The notes under the pieces were generated by a model. That model was not told the origin of the DNA. It did no database searches and was given only the letters and a program-made list of their open reading frames with translations. Positions 1 to 8,207 of a DNA stretch of 64,000 bases are shown piece by piece; the stretch's first letter is position 1, and every line of letters starts with the position of its first letter. This DNA is from Lutibacter profundi (GTDB taxonomy: Bacteria; Bacteroidota; Bacteroidia; Flavobacteriales; Flavobacteriaceae): assembly GCF_001543325.1 (NCBI RefSeq), contig NZ_CP013355.1, positions 2,902,979 through 2,966,978 of the forward strand, read 5' to 3'. Made by a program: the position numbers and the translations under genes.

Positions 1-813
1 TTTGCTAATGCAGCTAAAGATAATTTTGCAACTTTAGGTATTGATACAAATTTGTATTTATTTTTAATAATTTTAACTTTTTTAGGAGGGTTATTATCTT
101 TGTTTTTAGGAATAAAAGTTATTCATAGAAGAAAAATTATAACATTAATTACCAGTCGAGAAAAACTAGATTGGAGTAGGGTATTTTATGCATTTAAAAT
201 TTGGGCTGCACTAGGCGTAATTATGATTTTAATAGGATATTTTATTGCTCCTGAAGATTATGTATGGAATTTTAAACCTTTGCCATTTTTTATTTTAGTA
301 GTTATTTCATTGTTGTTTTTACCAATTCAAACTAGTATGGAAGAATTGTTATTTAGAGGTTATTTAATGCAAGGTTTTGGAACGTGGTTTAAAAATTCAT
401 TTATTGCATTAATCTTAACTTCAGTAATTTTTGGCTTATTACACGGTTTAAATCCTGAAGTTGAAAAGTTGGGTTGGATTAGTATGATATATTATATTGG
501 AACAGGTTTGGTATTGGGAATTTTCACCTTAATGGATGAAGGAACGGAATTGTCTTTAGGGTTCCATGCTGCAAATAATATAATTGCAGCGGTTTTTGTA
601 ACTGCAAATTGGACAGTTTTTCAAACGGATGCTTTATTAGTAGATATCTCTGAACCTTCTGTTGGATGGGAAATGTTTGTACCTGTGTTTATTTTGTATC
701 CACTAGTTCTATTTATTTTCTCTAAAAAATATGGTTGGACCAATTGGCAAGAAAAATTGATGGGAACAATACGTAAACCTATTGAGTTGAAGGAAGAAGA
801 ATTTATAGCGTAA
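1..813 (+). CDS. CPBP-family intramembrane glutamic protease, 5' end outside the window
   Basis: The reading frame is open to base 1, so the true start lies upstream; a TTG at 52 is only an internal codon. What is visible is a multi-pass membrane protein with the CPBP (Abi/Rce1) signature: EELLFRG (EExxxR), a histidine in GLLHGLNPE, and HAANN (HxxxN) near the end of the membrane region. In this family these residues form the intramembrane catalytic site. Bacterial members have roles in peptide maturation or are of unknown function; the substrate cannot be told from sequence. It lies 75 bases upstream of menE on the same strand, so the two may be co-transcribed. Confidence 0.85.
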   Translation, partial: FANAAKDNFATLGIDTNLYLFLIILTFLGGLLSLFLGIKVIHRRKIITLITSREKLDWSRVFYAFKIWAALGVIMILIGYFIAPEDYVWNFKPLPFFILVVISLLFLPIQTSMEELLFRGYLMQGFGTWFKNSFIALILTSVIFGLLHGLNPEVEKLGWISMIYYIGTGLVLGIFTLMDEGTELSLGFHAANNIIAAVFVTANWTVFQTDALLVDISEPSVGWEMFVPVFILYPLVLFIFSKKYGWTNWQEKLMGTIRKPIELKEEEFIA

Positions 814-888
814 GTTTTATAGGTGTAAAGTATAAAGTTGAAAAGCTTTAAAGTCAGGAACAAAAATTACGCCATTCTACACTGCGAT

Positions 889-2040
889 ATGCAATCTTAC
901 AAATTAGAAATTAAAAACAATAAACCAGAAGCCAAAAAAATATTGATCTTGGAAAAAACATCATTTCATAAAGATTTTAAATTACAAGGAATATCATTTA
1001 GTTCAAAAGAAGAGTTAATTAATTTTTCTACAAAAAACTTGAATGTAGAGGTTACTCATTTTTTGCAGCAATGGTTTAATAATAGTTTGTTTGTAGAAGT
1101 AAAAACATCAGGCTCAACAGGGAAGCCCAAAGATCTAAAACTTCAGAAAAATTATATGGTAAATAGTGCGAAAGCCACAGGTGAATATTTTAAATTGCCT
1201 AAAAATACTACAGCATTATTATGCATGTCTCCAAATTATATTGCTGGTAAAATGATGTTAGTTCGCGCATTAACATTGGGTTGGCAATTAGATGTTGTTG
1301 AACCAACTTCAAAACCATTAGAAAACACTTCAAAACAATATGATTTTTCGGCAATGGTGCCAATGCAACTACACAATTCTTTAAGTGAGTTGTATAAAAT
1401 AAAGAAGCTAATTGTTGGGGGTGGCGTTGTTTCAAATGAATTACTTAACAAAATTCAAAATGTAAATACAGAAGTTTTTGCTACTTATGGAATGACCGAA
1501 ACAATTACACATATTGCCATTAAAAAATTAAATCACTTCAATAACGTCATTGCGAATGAAACGAAGCAATCTCATTATAATGTATTACCAAATATTTCAA
1601 TTTCTAATGATAGTAGAGGTTGTTTAGTAATTAATGCACCAAATGTTTCTGAAGAAAAAATTATTACAAATGATATTATTGAACTGATTTCTTCCACAAA
1701 ATTTAACTGGTTAGGACGTTATGATACTGTAATTAATTCGGGAGGAATAAAATTAATTCCAGAACAAATTGAAGAAAAGATTAGAAGTGTTTTAACATCA
1801 CGTTTTTTTGTTTCGGGATTGCCAGATGTTATCTTAGGAGAACAATTAATTTTGGTAGTTGAATGTATTGATACGGAAATGAATGAAGAAGATATTTTCA
1901 AAAAAATAAAAAAGCTAAAATCTGTATCTTCCTATGAAATTCCTAAAAAAATATATTTTTTAGATCGATTTGTAATTACTGAAACAAAGAAAATAAATAG
2001 AAAAGAAACACTAAAAATGATTAAGAGTATCGACTTATAA
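889..2040 (+). CDS. menE: O-succinylbenzoate-CoA ligase-like AMP-binding enzyme
   Basis: Member of the acyl-adenylate-forming family, in size and sequence like flavobacterial MenE, which activates o-succinylbenzoate with CoA and ATP in menaquinone synthesis. Visible motifs are TSGSTGKPK (phosphate-binding loop, about residue 73), YGMTET (adenylate site) and SGGIKLIPEQIE in the C-terminal lid. The ATG at 889 gives 383 residues; a TTG at 838 would add 17 residues of unrelated character, so I prefer 889. Residues about 220-229 (VIANETKQSH), just after YGMTET, are encoded by an inserted dispersed repeat. Other men genes are not in the window. The 3' end overlaps the convergent zinc-ribbon gene by 20 bases. 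Confidence 0.82.
   Translation: MQSYKLEIKNNKPEAKKILILEKTSFHKDFKLQGISFSSKEELINFSTKNLNVEVTHFLQQWFNNSLFVEVKTSGSTGKPKDLKLQKNYMVNSAKATGEYFKLPKNTTALLCMSPNYIAGKMMLVRALTLGWQLDVVEPTSKPLENTSKQYDFSAMVPMQLHNSLSELYKIKKLIVGGGVVSNELLNKIQNVNTEVFATYGMTETITHIAIKKLNHFNNVIANETKQSHYNVLPNISISNDSRGCLVINAPNVSEEKIITNDIIELISSTKFNWLGRYDTVINSGGIKLIPEQIEEKIRSVLTSRFFVSGLPDVILGEQLILVVECIDTEMNEEDIFKKIKKLKSVSSYEIPKKIYFLDRFVITETKKINRKETLKMIKSIDL
1546..1575 (+). repeat. Dispersed GTCATTGCGA...GAAGCAATCT repeat inserted in frame in menE
   Basis: The segment begins GTCATTGCGAATG and ends GAAGCAATCTCAT; ATTGC and GCAAT can pair around the centre. Elements of this type (GTCATTGCGAG...GAAGCAATCTC) recur in intergenic regions of many Bacteroidetes and other bacteria; this is from memory. 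Here it is a multiple of three, carries no stop, and codes VIANETKQSH in a loop after the YGMTET motif. No second copy was seen in this window. Confidence 0.6.
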
Positions 2041-2353
2041 TTTTTAAAATCACTAGCAATTTTACCAATATTAAACCCGAATAATGCCATACAGGGGTTT
2101 TTGTGGTTTCTTTCAATTCAAAGTAGGCAAGTTTAATATCATTAGGCATATCTTCTAGCTGATAATTTTGATTGCAATTCGTGCAATTTGATTCGCCATA
2201 TTTCCCTACAGAAATTAGAGGTAATTGTAAAAAGTGTTTATACCTTCCTGAAACAATTATTTTTGTTGATTGTTTTTTGTTGCACTTAGGGCATACAATA
2301 GTCGAAGTTATTTCGCTTTTTAGTATTGAAGATTTTTTATTAATTAATGGCAT
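2021..2353 (-). CDS. Small zinc-ribbon membrane-anchored protein, unknown function
   Basis: A 110-residue protein with two CxxC pairs (C21/C24 and C57/C60), expected to bind one zinc ion as a zinc ribbon, followed by a single hydrophobic segment near the C-terminus (YSGLILVKLLVILKII). The start codon overlaps the yebC stop by one base (TAATG), which suggests translational coupling. The gene's end overlaps the convergent menE end by 20 bases. I do not recognise a named family. The regular cysteine spacing and the coupled start support a real gene. Confidence 0.65.
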   Translation of the reverse strand: MPLINKKSSILKSEITSTIVCPKCNKKQSTKIIVSGRYKHFLQLPLISVGKYGESNCTNCNQNYQLEDMPNDIKLAYFELKETTKTPVWHYSGLILVKLLVILKIISRYS

Positions 2354-3069
2354 TACATTTCCATAGAGTGGTACACGTTTTGAACATCATCATCCTCTTC
2401 CAATTTTTCTAATAATTTTTCAACATCAGCCTGTTGCTCTTCGGAAAGCTTAGTAGTTGTAGTTGGAATTCGTTCGAATCCAGAAGAAAGAATTTCTAAG
2501 TTATTTTCTTCTAAATATTTTTGAATAGCTCCAAATTGTTCAAAAGGGGCATAAATTAAAATTCCATCTTCATCTTCAAAAACTTCTTCAACATCAAAAT
2601 CTATCAATTCTAACTCAAATTCTTCTAAATTCATTTTTAAATCTTCTGCTTTCACTCTAAAATTACAAGTATGGTCAAACATAAAAATCACAGAACCTGA
2701 AGTTCCAAAATTCCCATCACATTTATTAAAAGCAGCTCTTACATTAGCAACAGTTCTATTGTTATTGTCAGTTGCTGTTTCAACAACTAAAGCAACACCA
2801 TGGGGTGCATATCCCTCAAATAAAACTTCTTTATAGTTGGCGGTATCTTTGTCACTTGCTTTTTTTATAGCACGTTCTACATTATCTTTTGGCATATTAG
2901 CTGCCTTTGCATTTTGAATAACAGCTCTTAAGCGTGCGTTTGTTTCAGGGTTTGGGCCACCTTCTTTAACTGCCATTACAATATCTTTACCAATGCGAGT
3001 AAAGGTTTTTGCCATTGCAGACCAACGTTTCATTTTTCTTGCTTTTCTAAATTCAAAGGCTCTTCCCAT
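2353..3069 (-). CDS. yebC: YebC/PmpR-family regulatory or translation-associated protein
   Basis: Full-length (238 residues) member of the YebC family, beginning MGRAFEFRKARKMKR, with the family core GGPNPETNARLRAVIQNAK and NMPKDNVERAIKKA in the first 70 residues. YebC proteins were first described as transcriptional regulators (PmpR) and more recently linked to translation of difficult stretches such as prolines. The gene has its own consensus promoter, whose -33 element lies just inside the spacer after the upstream carboxyltransferase gene, and is followed by a coupled zinc-ribbon gene. Confidence 0.93.
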   Translation of the reverse strand: MGRAFEFRKARKMKRWSAMAKTFTRIGKDIVMAVKEGGPNPETNARLRAVIQNAKAANMPKDNVERAIKKASDKDTANYKEVLFEGYAPHGVALVVETATDNNNRTVANVRAAFNKCDGNFGTSGSVIFMFDHTCNFRVKAEDLKMNLEEFELELIDFDVEEVFEDEDGILIYAPFEQFGAIQKYLEENNLEILSSGFERIPTTTTKLSEEQQADVEKLLEKLEEDDDVQNVYHSMEM

Positions 3070-3093
3070 AATTTAATATTATTTTTAGTGTTG

Positions 3094-3124
3094 CAAATGT
3101 AATTATTACAATATATTTTCACAA
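3094..3124 (-). promoter_or_regulatory. Bacteroidetes-type promoter for yebC
   Basis: On the minus strand, TTG (3122-3124), 20 bases, then TACATTTG (3094-3101), matching the Bacteroidetes consensus TTG/TAnnTTTG. It falls within the 59-base spacer between the carboxyltransferase stop and the yebC start, 24 bases before the ATG, so yebC can be transcribed independently. Confidence 0.6.
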
Positions 3125-3128
3125 TTTT

Positions 3129-4757
3129 TCACACTTGAATTACTCCCAAATTAAATTCTTTTTTAATAGGGGCATGGTTGGCAGCCTCAATTCCCATACT
3201 AATCCATTTTCTGGTGTCTAACGGGTTTATAACGGCATCAGTCCATAAATGTGCAGCTGCATAATAAGGAGATGTTTGTTTGTTATATCTTTCCTGTATA
3301 GATTCTAAGATTTCGTTTTCTTTTTCTTTTGAAATTTTTTCACCTTTCTTTTTTAGTGATGCGGTTTCAATTTGCAATAAAACTTTGGCAGCTTGCCCTC
3401 CTCCCATAACTGCCAAACGTGCTGATGGCCATGCTACAATTAATCTTGGGTCATAGGCTTTTCCACACATGGCGTAATTTCCCGCACCGTATGAATTTCC
3501 TATAATTATAGTAAATTTAGGAACTACAGAATTACTTACGGCATTTACCATTTTGGCTCCATCTTTAATAATACCACCGTGTTCACTTTTGCTACCAACC
3601 ATAAAGCCAGTTACATCTTGTAAAAAAACTAATGGAATTTTTTTCTGGTTGCAATTTGCAATAAATCGTGTTGCTTTATCTGCACTGTCTGAATAAATGA
3701 CTCCTCCAAATTGCATTTCTTTTTTTGCGTTTTTCACAACTTTTCGTTGGTTAGCAACAATACCAACTGCCCAGCCATCAATACGTGCGTAAGCACAAAC
3801 TATTGTTTTTCCATAGTTTTTTTTATATTCTTCAAATTCAGAGTCATCAACAATTCGTTCAATAATGGCACGTATTTCATATTGTTCAGTTCGCGTTTGT
3901 GGAAGTATCCCTAAAATATCTTCAGGATTTTCAATAGGTTTTCTTGCTTCAACTCTGTTAAAACCAGCTTTATCAAAATCACCTATTTTATCAATAATAT
4001 TTTTAATTTTATCTAAAGCTTCATAGTCATCCTTGGCTTTGTAATCAGTTACTCCACTAATTTCACAATGTGTGGTAGCTCCTCCCAAAGTTTCATTATC
4101 AATACTTTCGCCAATGGCTGCTTTTACTAAATAGCTTCCTGCTAAAAAAATACTTCCAGTTTTATCTACAATCAATGCTTCATCACTCATAACTGGTAAA
4201 TAAGCACCACCGGCTACGCAACTTCCCATAATAGCAGAAATTTGTGTTATTCCCATACTGCTCATTATAGCATTGTTTCTGAAAATTCTTCCAAAATGTT
4301 CTTTGTCAGGAAAAATTTCATCTTGCATAGGTAGGTAAACGCCTGCACTATCTACTAAATAAATAATAGGCAACCTATTTTCAATAGCAATTTCTTGAGC
4401 TCGTAAATTCTTTTTCGCTGTAATAGGAAACCAAGCACCAGCTTTTACAGTGGCATCATTTGCAACAACAATACATTGTTTTCCTTTAATATAACCAATT
4501 TTAATAACTACTCCACCCGATGGGCAACCGCCGTGTTCTTTGTACATATTATCACCAGCTAAAGCACCAATTTCTATTGACCTGGATTTATTATCAAGCA
4601 AGTAGTTAATTCTTTCTCTTGCCGTTAATTTACCTTTTGCTTTGTGTTTTTCAATGTTTTTAATTCCTCCGCCTTTATAAACGTTTAAAAGTCTTTTTTT
4701 TAGCTCGGTAAGTTGAAGTTTATTGTAATCTTCGTTTTTATTGAAATTGATATTCAT
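3129..4757 (-). CDS. Acyl-CoA carboxylase carboxyltransferase (beta) subunit, methylcrotonyl-CoA carboxylase-like
   Basis: A 542-residue carboxyltransferase with both crotonase-fold halves. The N-terminal half has HGGCPSGGVV and VANDATVKAGAW; the C-terminal half has GNSYGAGNYAMCGKAYDPR and AVMGGGQAAKVL. Length and the NDATVK segment fit the beta subunit of methylcrotonyl-CoA or related acyl-CoA carboxylases, which moves CO2 from carboxybiotin to the acyl-CoA in leucine or acyl-CoA breakdown. No biotin carboxylase or biotin carrier subunit is adjacent, so its partner must be elsewhere. It is transcribed divergently from the FMN reductase-MarR-pirin operon across a 136-base spacer containing palindromes. 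Confidence 0.88.
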   Translation of the reverse strand: MNINFNKNEDYNKLQLTELKKRLLNVYKGGGIKNIEKHKAKGKLTARERINYLLDNKSRSIEIGALAGDNMYKEHGGCPSGGVVIKIGYIKGKQCIVVANDATVKAGAWFPITAKKNLRAQEIAIENRLPIIYLVDSAGVYLPMQDEIFPDKEHFGRIFRNNAIMSSMGITQISAIMGSCVAGGAYLPVMSDEALIVDKTGSIFLAGSYLVKAAIGESIDNETLGGATTHCEISGVTDYKAKDDYEALDKIKNIIDKIGDFDKAGFNRVEARKPIENPEDILGILPQTRTEQYEIRAIIERIVDDSEFEEYKKNYGKTIVCAYARIDGWAVGIVANQRKVVKNAKKEMQFGGVIYSDSADKATRFIANCNQKKIPLVFLQDVTGFMVGSKSEHGGIIKDGAKMVNAVSNSVVPKFTIIIGNSYGAGNYAMCGKAYDPRLIVAWPSARLAVMGGGQAAKVLLQIETASLKKKGEKISKEKENEILESIQERYNKQTSPYYAAAHLWTDAVINPLDTRKWISMGIEAANHAPIKKEFNLGVIQV

Positions 4758-4829
4758 TTTGCATGTTTTACTATTCGCTAAAGTACAAAATGAATATTAA
4801 AATTAATAAATATATTCCTTGGTTGTAAA

Positions 4830-4853
4830 TACCTAGGTAAATATAAATATTTA
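4830..4853. promoter_or_regulatory. Overlapping palindromes, candidate MarR operator
   Basis: Two palindromes overlap: TACCTAGGTA (4830-4839, perfect) and TAAATAT-AA-ATATTTA (4838-4853, perfect 7-bp arms). They end 3 bases before the -7 box of the FMN reductase operon, which includes a MarR gene, so autoregulation is plausible. AT-rich palindromes arise easily by chance. Confidence 0.4.
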
Positions 4854-4856
4854 TTG

Positions 4857-4864
4857 TAAGTTTG
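4857..4864 (+). promoter_or_regulatory. -7 promoter box of the FMN reductase operon
   Basis: TAAGTTTG matches TAnnTTTG and lies 29 bases before the ATG at 4894. No TTG is seen at the expected -33 position; that position is occupied by the palindromes, as in a regulated promoter. Confidence 0.5.
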
Positions 4865-4893
4865 TATCAAATTAAGAACTTAAAACAGGTAGA

Positions 4894-5427
4894 ATGAAGA
4901 AAAATATAATAACAATAGGAGGTAGTAATAGTAAAAATTCAATTAATAAAACGTTGGCTGAGCATGTTGGAGGGATGATGAATGATATTGAATTAACAAA
5001 AATTGATTTGAATGATTTTTCAATGCCACAATTTTCAATTGATATTGAAAATGAAGAGGGTTTTTCTGAGGGAGTAACTAATTTAAATACTATAATAAAC
5101 AAAGCCGATGGTTTTATTATTTCATTGGCAGAACACAATGGTTCTTATTCGGTAGCATTTAAAAATGCACTTGATTGGCTATCTAGAATTAACGGTAAGG
5201 TTTGGAGAAATAAGCCGGTACTATTACTAGCAACCTCGCCAGGCGAGAGAGGAGGGCAAACGGTATTAGATATTGCTTTGGGGAGATTTCCTTATATGGG
5301 AGCAACTATTATTGGAAGTATGTCCTTTCCTTCATTTTTTGAAAATTTTAAAGAAAATGACATTGTAAATACAGATTTAAAATTAAAATTGGTAGAACTG
5401 GTTAATCAATTTAAGAAAGCATTATAG
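4894..5427 (+). CDS. NAD(P)H-dependent FMN reductase-family flavoprotein
   Basis: A 177-residue flavodoxin-like protein of the NADPH-dependent FMN reductase/azoreductase family. The FMN phosphate loop GGSNSKNSINKTLA is near the N-terminus and the family motif EHNGSYSVAFKNALDW is about residues 80-95. These enzymes use NAD(P)H to reduce FMN, quinones, azo dyes or chromate. It is the first gene of a compact operon with a MarR regulator (2-base spacing) and a pirin, a layout suggesting a redox or electrophile response. The substrate is not deducible. Confidence 0.85.
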   Translation: MKKNIITIGGSNSKNSINKTLAEHVGGMMNDIELTKIDLNDFSMPQFSIDIENEEGFSEGVTNLNTIINKADGFIISLAEHNGSYSVAFKNALDWLSRINGKVWRNKPVLLLATSPGERGGQTVLDIALGRFPYMGATIIGSMSFPSFFENFKENDIVNTDLKLKLVELVNQFKKAL

Positions 5428-5429
5428 TT

Positions 5430-5867
5430 GTGGGAGATATTTCTAAAGATATTAATTCAATATTTTCCAATGAGAGAGTTAAAGCATTGATTAATATAAA
5501 ATATACTGCTAATTGGTTAGATACTATTGGGAATGAGCTGTTAAAACCTTTCAAAATTTCTGTACAGCAGTATAATATTTTAAGAATATTGCGTGGAGCT
5601 GAAGAGGCGATTACAGTGAGCACCATTAAAAAAAGAATGATTCAAAAATCTCCAAACGCTACTCGATTAATGGATAAGTTATGTGCTAAAAAATTAATTG
5701 AAAGAACTCGATGTGAAAATGATAGAAGGATAGTTTATGTTAAAATTTCAGATAAAGGATTAAAATTATTATCAAAAATTAATATTGAAGAATTCAATAA
5801 TCAGATGAATAACATAACGGTAGAAGAGGCCGAAACATTAAATAAAATTTTGGATAAAATTAGATAA
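5430..5867 (+). CDS. MarR-family transcriptional regulator
   Basis: A 145-residue winged-helix protein; ISVQQYNILRIL, SPNATRLMDKL (recognition helix region) and RRIVYVKISDKG (wing) are typical of MarR. Translation starts at a GTG (5430), 2 bases after the upstream stop; no in-frame ATG lies early enough to keep the N-terminal dimerisation helix. It probably controls its own operon through the palindromes at 4830-4853, with a phenolic or electrophilic ligand as in other MarR proteins. That is inference from family and context. Confidence 0.85.
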   Translation: MGDISKDINSIFSNERVKALINIKYTANWLDTIGNELLKPFKISVQQYNILRILRGAEEAITVSTIKKRMIQKSPNATRLMDKLCAKKLIERTRCENDRRIVYVKISDKGLKLLSKINIEEFNNQMNNITVEEAETLNKILDKIR

Positions 5868-5870
5868 GTA

Positions 5871-6596
5871 ATGAAAAAAACAATACAAAGGGCGAATGAA
5901 AGAGGAACTGCCAATCACGGATGGTTAAAAGCCAACTTTTCGTTTAGTTTTGCAAATTATTACAACCCTGAAAAAGTAAATTTTGGCGCTTTACGTGTTT
6001 TAAATGATGATGTTATTGAAGCAGGGATGGGTTTTGGAACACATCCGCATAATAATATGGAAATTATTACTATTCCGCTAGAAGGCGCTTTAAAACATAA
6101 AGATTCTATGAGTGATAAATGGATTACTTTAGAAACAGGTGAAGTTCAAATAATGTCGGCTGGTAGTGGTTTAATGCATTCCGAAATGAATAATTCAACC
6201 ACTGAACATATTAACTTGTTTCAAATATGGATAGTTCCAAATAAAAATGAAGTAAAACCGCGTTACGATCAAGGAAAATTTTCTATTTCTGCTAGAAATA
6301 ATAAATTACAAGTGTTAGTTTCATCAATTGATGATAATGTAGCAAATGAGAGTCTTAAAATTCATCAAGATGCTCAAATTTCAAGAATAGATTTAAGTGA
6401 AAATACTGAATTTGAATATGAATTAGCTTCAGAAGAAAAGGGTGTTTTTGTAATGGTCATTAATGGAGAAGTTGAAATTGCTTCAGAAAAATTAACAAAA
6501 AGAGATGCTATTGGAATAGAGCAAACAAACCTTTTTAAAATTACTGCTAATAAAAAATCAGAGGTGCTTTTTATAGAAATTCCAATGAGATTCTAA
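5871..6596 (+). CDS. Pirin-family bicupin protein
   Basis: A 241-residue bicupin with the pirin metal-binding set in the N-terminal barrel: FGTHPHNNMEIITIPLEG, with further H and E in GSGLMHSEMN. Several bacterial pirins show quercetin dioxygenase activity; others act as redox-sensing partners. It lies 3 bases after the MarR gene, and its stop abuts the convergent carboxypeptidase gene with no spacer. Its place behind an FMN reductase and a MarR regulator fits a redox stress operon. Confidence 0.88.
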   Translation: MKKTIQRANERGTANHGWLKANFSFSFANYYNPEKVNFGALRVLNDDVIEAGMGFGTHPHNNMEIITIPLEGALKHKDSMSDKWITLETGEVQIMSAGSGLMHSEMNNSTTEHINLFQIWIVPNKNEVKPRYDQGKFSISARNNKLQVLVSSIDDNVANESLKIHQDAQISRIDLSENTEFEYELASEEKGVFVMVINGEVEIASEKLTKRDAIGIEQTNLFKITANKKSEVLFIEIPMRF

Positions 6597-7850
6597 TTAT
6601 TTTTCATTTAAAATTTTCATCATTTCAATAGCGGCAACTTTAGCTTTTGCTTTAACAAAACTTCTTGGCGTTTCATCTCCAATTTCATAAGTAATAGCTG
6701 TAGCTTTAAAATATCTTAAAAACCAGCCTTTTGAAACAGGTTGTGTGCTATCTTCTCTAATTTCATTAGGAGTGTAATTAGGAAAAGTAGCATCAATAGC
6801 ACTAAACCACTCATCATAAAAATGCGGAATTGTAGTTCCTTCCATAGTACCACTTGTATAATATAAATCTTCTTGAGTAGAATGAAAATCAATACCTAAA
6901 ACAACTTTTCCATCTGATTTTTTAGCTGTTTTTACAATTGTTTTTGTAACCGCCTTCACTTCTGGTTGTCGGTAAAATCCCCAATCTCTATTTAAATCTA
7001 TACCATTTGCATTATGTCTCCAATGACCAAGATCTACACCATCTGGGTTTACAATTGGAAACACTAAAACTCTATATTTCGAAAAGAATATTTTAGACAA
7101 TTCATTATTTTGAAGTAAGGTTTCTAAAAAACTTTGGAAAGCAATAAAACCAGAAACTTCAGGTGGGTGTTGGCGAGAAAGAAGAACAACAATATCTTTA
7201 TTCTTAGGGTTTCCTGTATACATATCTAACATAGGAATTGGCCTCCCTAGAACAGATTTCCCTACAGTTTTATAGTGAACTAGGTTTGGGTTTGAAGAAA
7301 TAATTTTTGAATACCAATTTTTAGTATCTGTTGAAGTAATAATTTCTTGAGCTGAGACGGTTAAAGGTTCTTTTGTGAGGTTTAATTTTATGGTATAAAT
7401 TGAATCTAGAAAAAATACATTTTCATTAGATATTGGTGTAAACTTTGTTGTTGAAGTTTTAAGTTTTGGTATATACCTATGACTATATTTTTTTGAATAT
7501 TTAAACTGAACATAAGTAATTTTAGGATTTGTAGACCAAATTTTAAATGCATAAAAAGCACTATTATTTATGGGCGCATTTTCAGGATATATAGAAACAG
7601 CAATCATGGTGTCATTAACCTGTGTAACGTTATTTAAACGAGCGCCATCAAATTTGTTAGATAGTTTAATACCCATTTTTTCAAGGTCATAAATTTTCTT
7701 TTGTTGTGTGTAAATTTTTTTATTGTGTGTGTTAATAGGTTTTTCAGCATGAATATGTTTAACAGTAGAACAGCTTAGAAAAACATTACTTATAAGTACA
7801 AAAGATAGAAATGCTATTTTTAAAGGAGAATTAAATTTGTGTAAATTCAT
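6597..7850 (-). CDS. Secreted M14-family metallocarboxypeptidase, probable lipoprotein
   Basis: Zinc carboxypeptidase of family M14. The first zinc site is RQHPPEVSG (HxxE), the third zinc ligand is H in GIDFHSTQ, HNANGIDLNRDW carries the substrate-binding N-R pair, and the catalytic Glu is in TYEIGDETP. An upstream domain of about 150 residues precedes the peptidase domain. I chose the ATG at 7850, which gives a clean lipoprotein signal MNLHKFNSPLKIAFLSF with the lipobox before C in LSCS; an ATG at 7883 would add 11 residues before the signal. Likely exported and lipid-anchored, trimming C-terminal residues from peptides. Confidence 0.87.
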   Translation of the reverse strand: MNLHKFNSPLKIAFLSFVLISNVFLSCSTVKHIHAEKPINTHNKKIYTQQKKIYDLEKMGIKLSNKFDGARLNNVTQVNDTMIAVSIYPENAPINNSAFYAFKIWSTNPKITYVQFKYSKKYSHRYIPKLKTSTTKFTPISNENVFFLDSIYTIKLNLTKEPLTVSAQEIITSTDTKNWYSKIISSNPNLVHYKTVGKSVLGRPIPMLDMYTGNPKNKDIVVLLSRQHPPEVSGFIAFQSFLETLLQNNELSKIFFSKYRVLVFPIVNPDGVDLGHWRHNANGIDLNRDWGFYRQPEVKAVTKTIVKTAKKSDGKVVLGIDFHSTQEDLYYTSGTMEGTTIPHFYDEWFSAIDATFPNYTPNEIREDSTQPVSKGWFLRYFKATAITYEIGDETPRSFVKAKAKVAAIEMMKILNEK

Positions 7851-8004
7851 TTTATAAGGTATATGAAGTAAATTAGTATGCAATATTATTAAATTTTATT
7901 TTGAACTTCCTTAAAGAAGACATTTTTTATGATATTTATTTAAAAATTGCGATATTTGCTAACTGCTTATTTTTTTTATAGATTAATCAAAACATACAAT
8001 AAAA

Positions 8005-8181
8005 ATGAATAAAAACACAGTATTAGCTTGGGCTACAGTAATTATGATTATAGTTGGATTGGGGCTTATTGCACTAGGAGCTTTTAGATATAATGATGTT
8101 GCAGGTTGGGGGTTTGCCTCGGTAGGAGTAGGTTTTTTTGCAATAGCCTGGGTATTTAATGCATTAAAAGGTAGAGTTTAA
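8005..8181 (+). CDS. Small two-helix membrane protein (CAL67264-type), copy 1
   Basis: A 58-residue protein read directly from the sequence: it starts MNKNTVLAWATVIMII, has two hydrophobic helices, and ends with the motif GFFAIAWVFNALKGRV. I recognise it as the flavobacterial CAL67264-type small membrane protein. It lies 26 bases upstream of ettA on the same strand. A divergent paralogue (55 residues, ending GFFIIAWSLNALKK) lies just downstream of ettA. Function unknown. Confidence 0.8.
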   Translation: MNKNTVLAWATVIMIIVGLGLIALGAFRYNDVAGWGFASVGVGFFAIAWVFNALKGRV

Positions 8182-8207
8182 AATATTTAAATTAGTATTA
8201 TTAAGTA

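Noticed and set aside
52..813. TTG at 52 as the true start of the CPBP protease
   Set aside because: The frame is open to base 1 and reads plausible protein, so the gene is cut by the window edge.
838..888. TTG start at 838 for MenE
   Set aside because: The 17 extra residues do not resemble the family, and the ATG at 889 gives the normal N-terminus.
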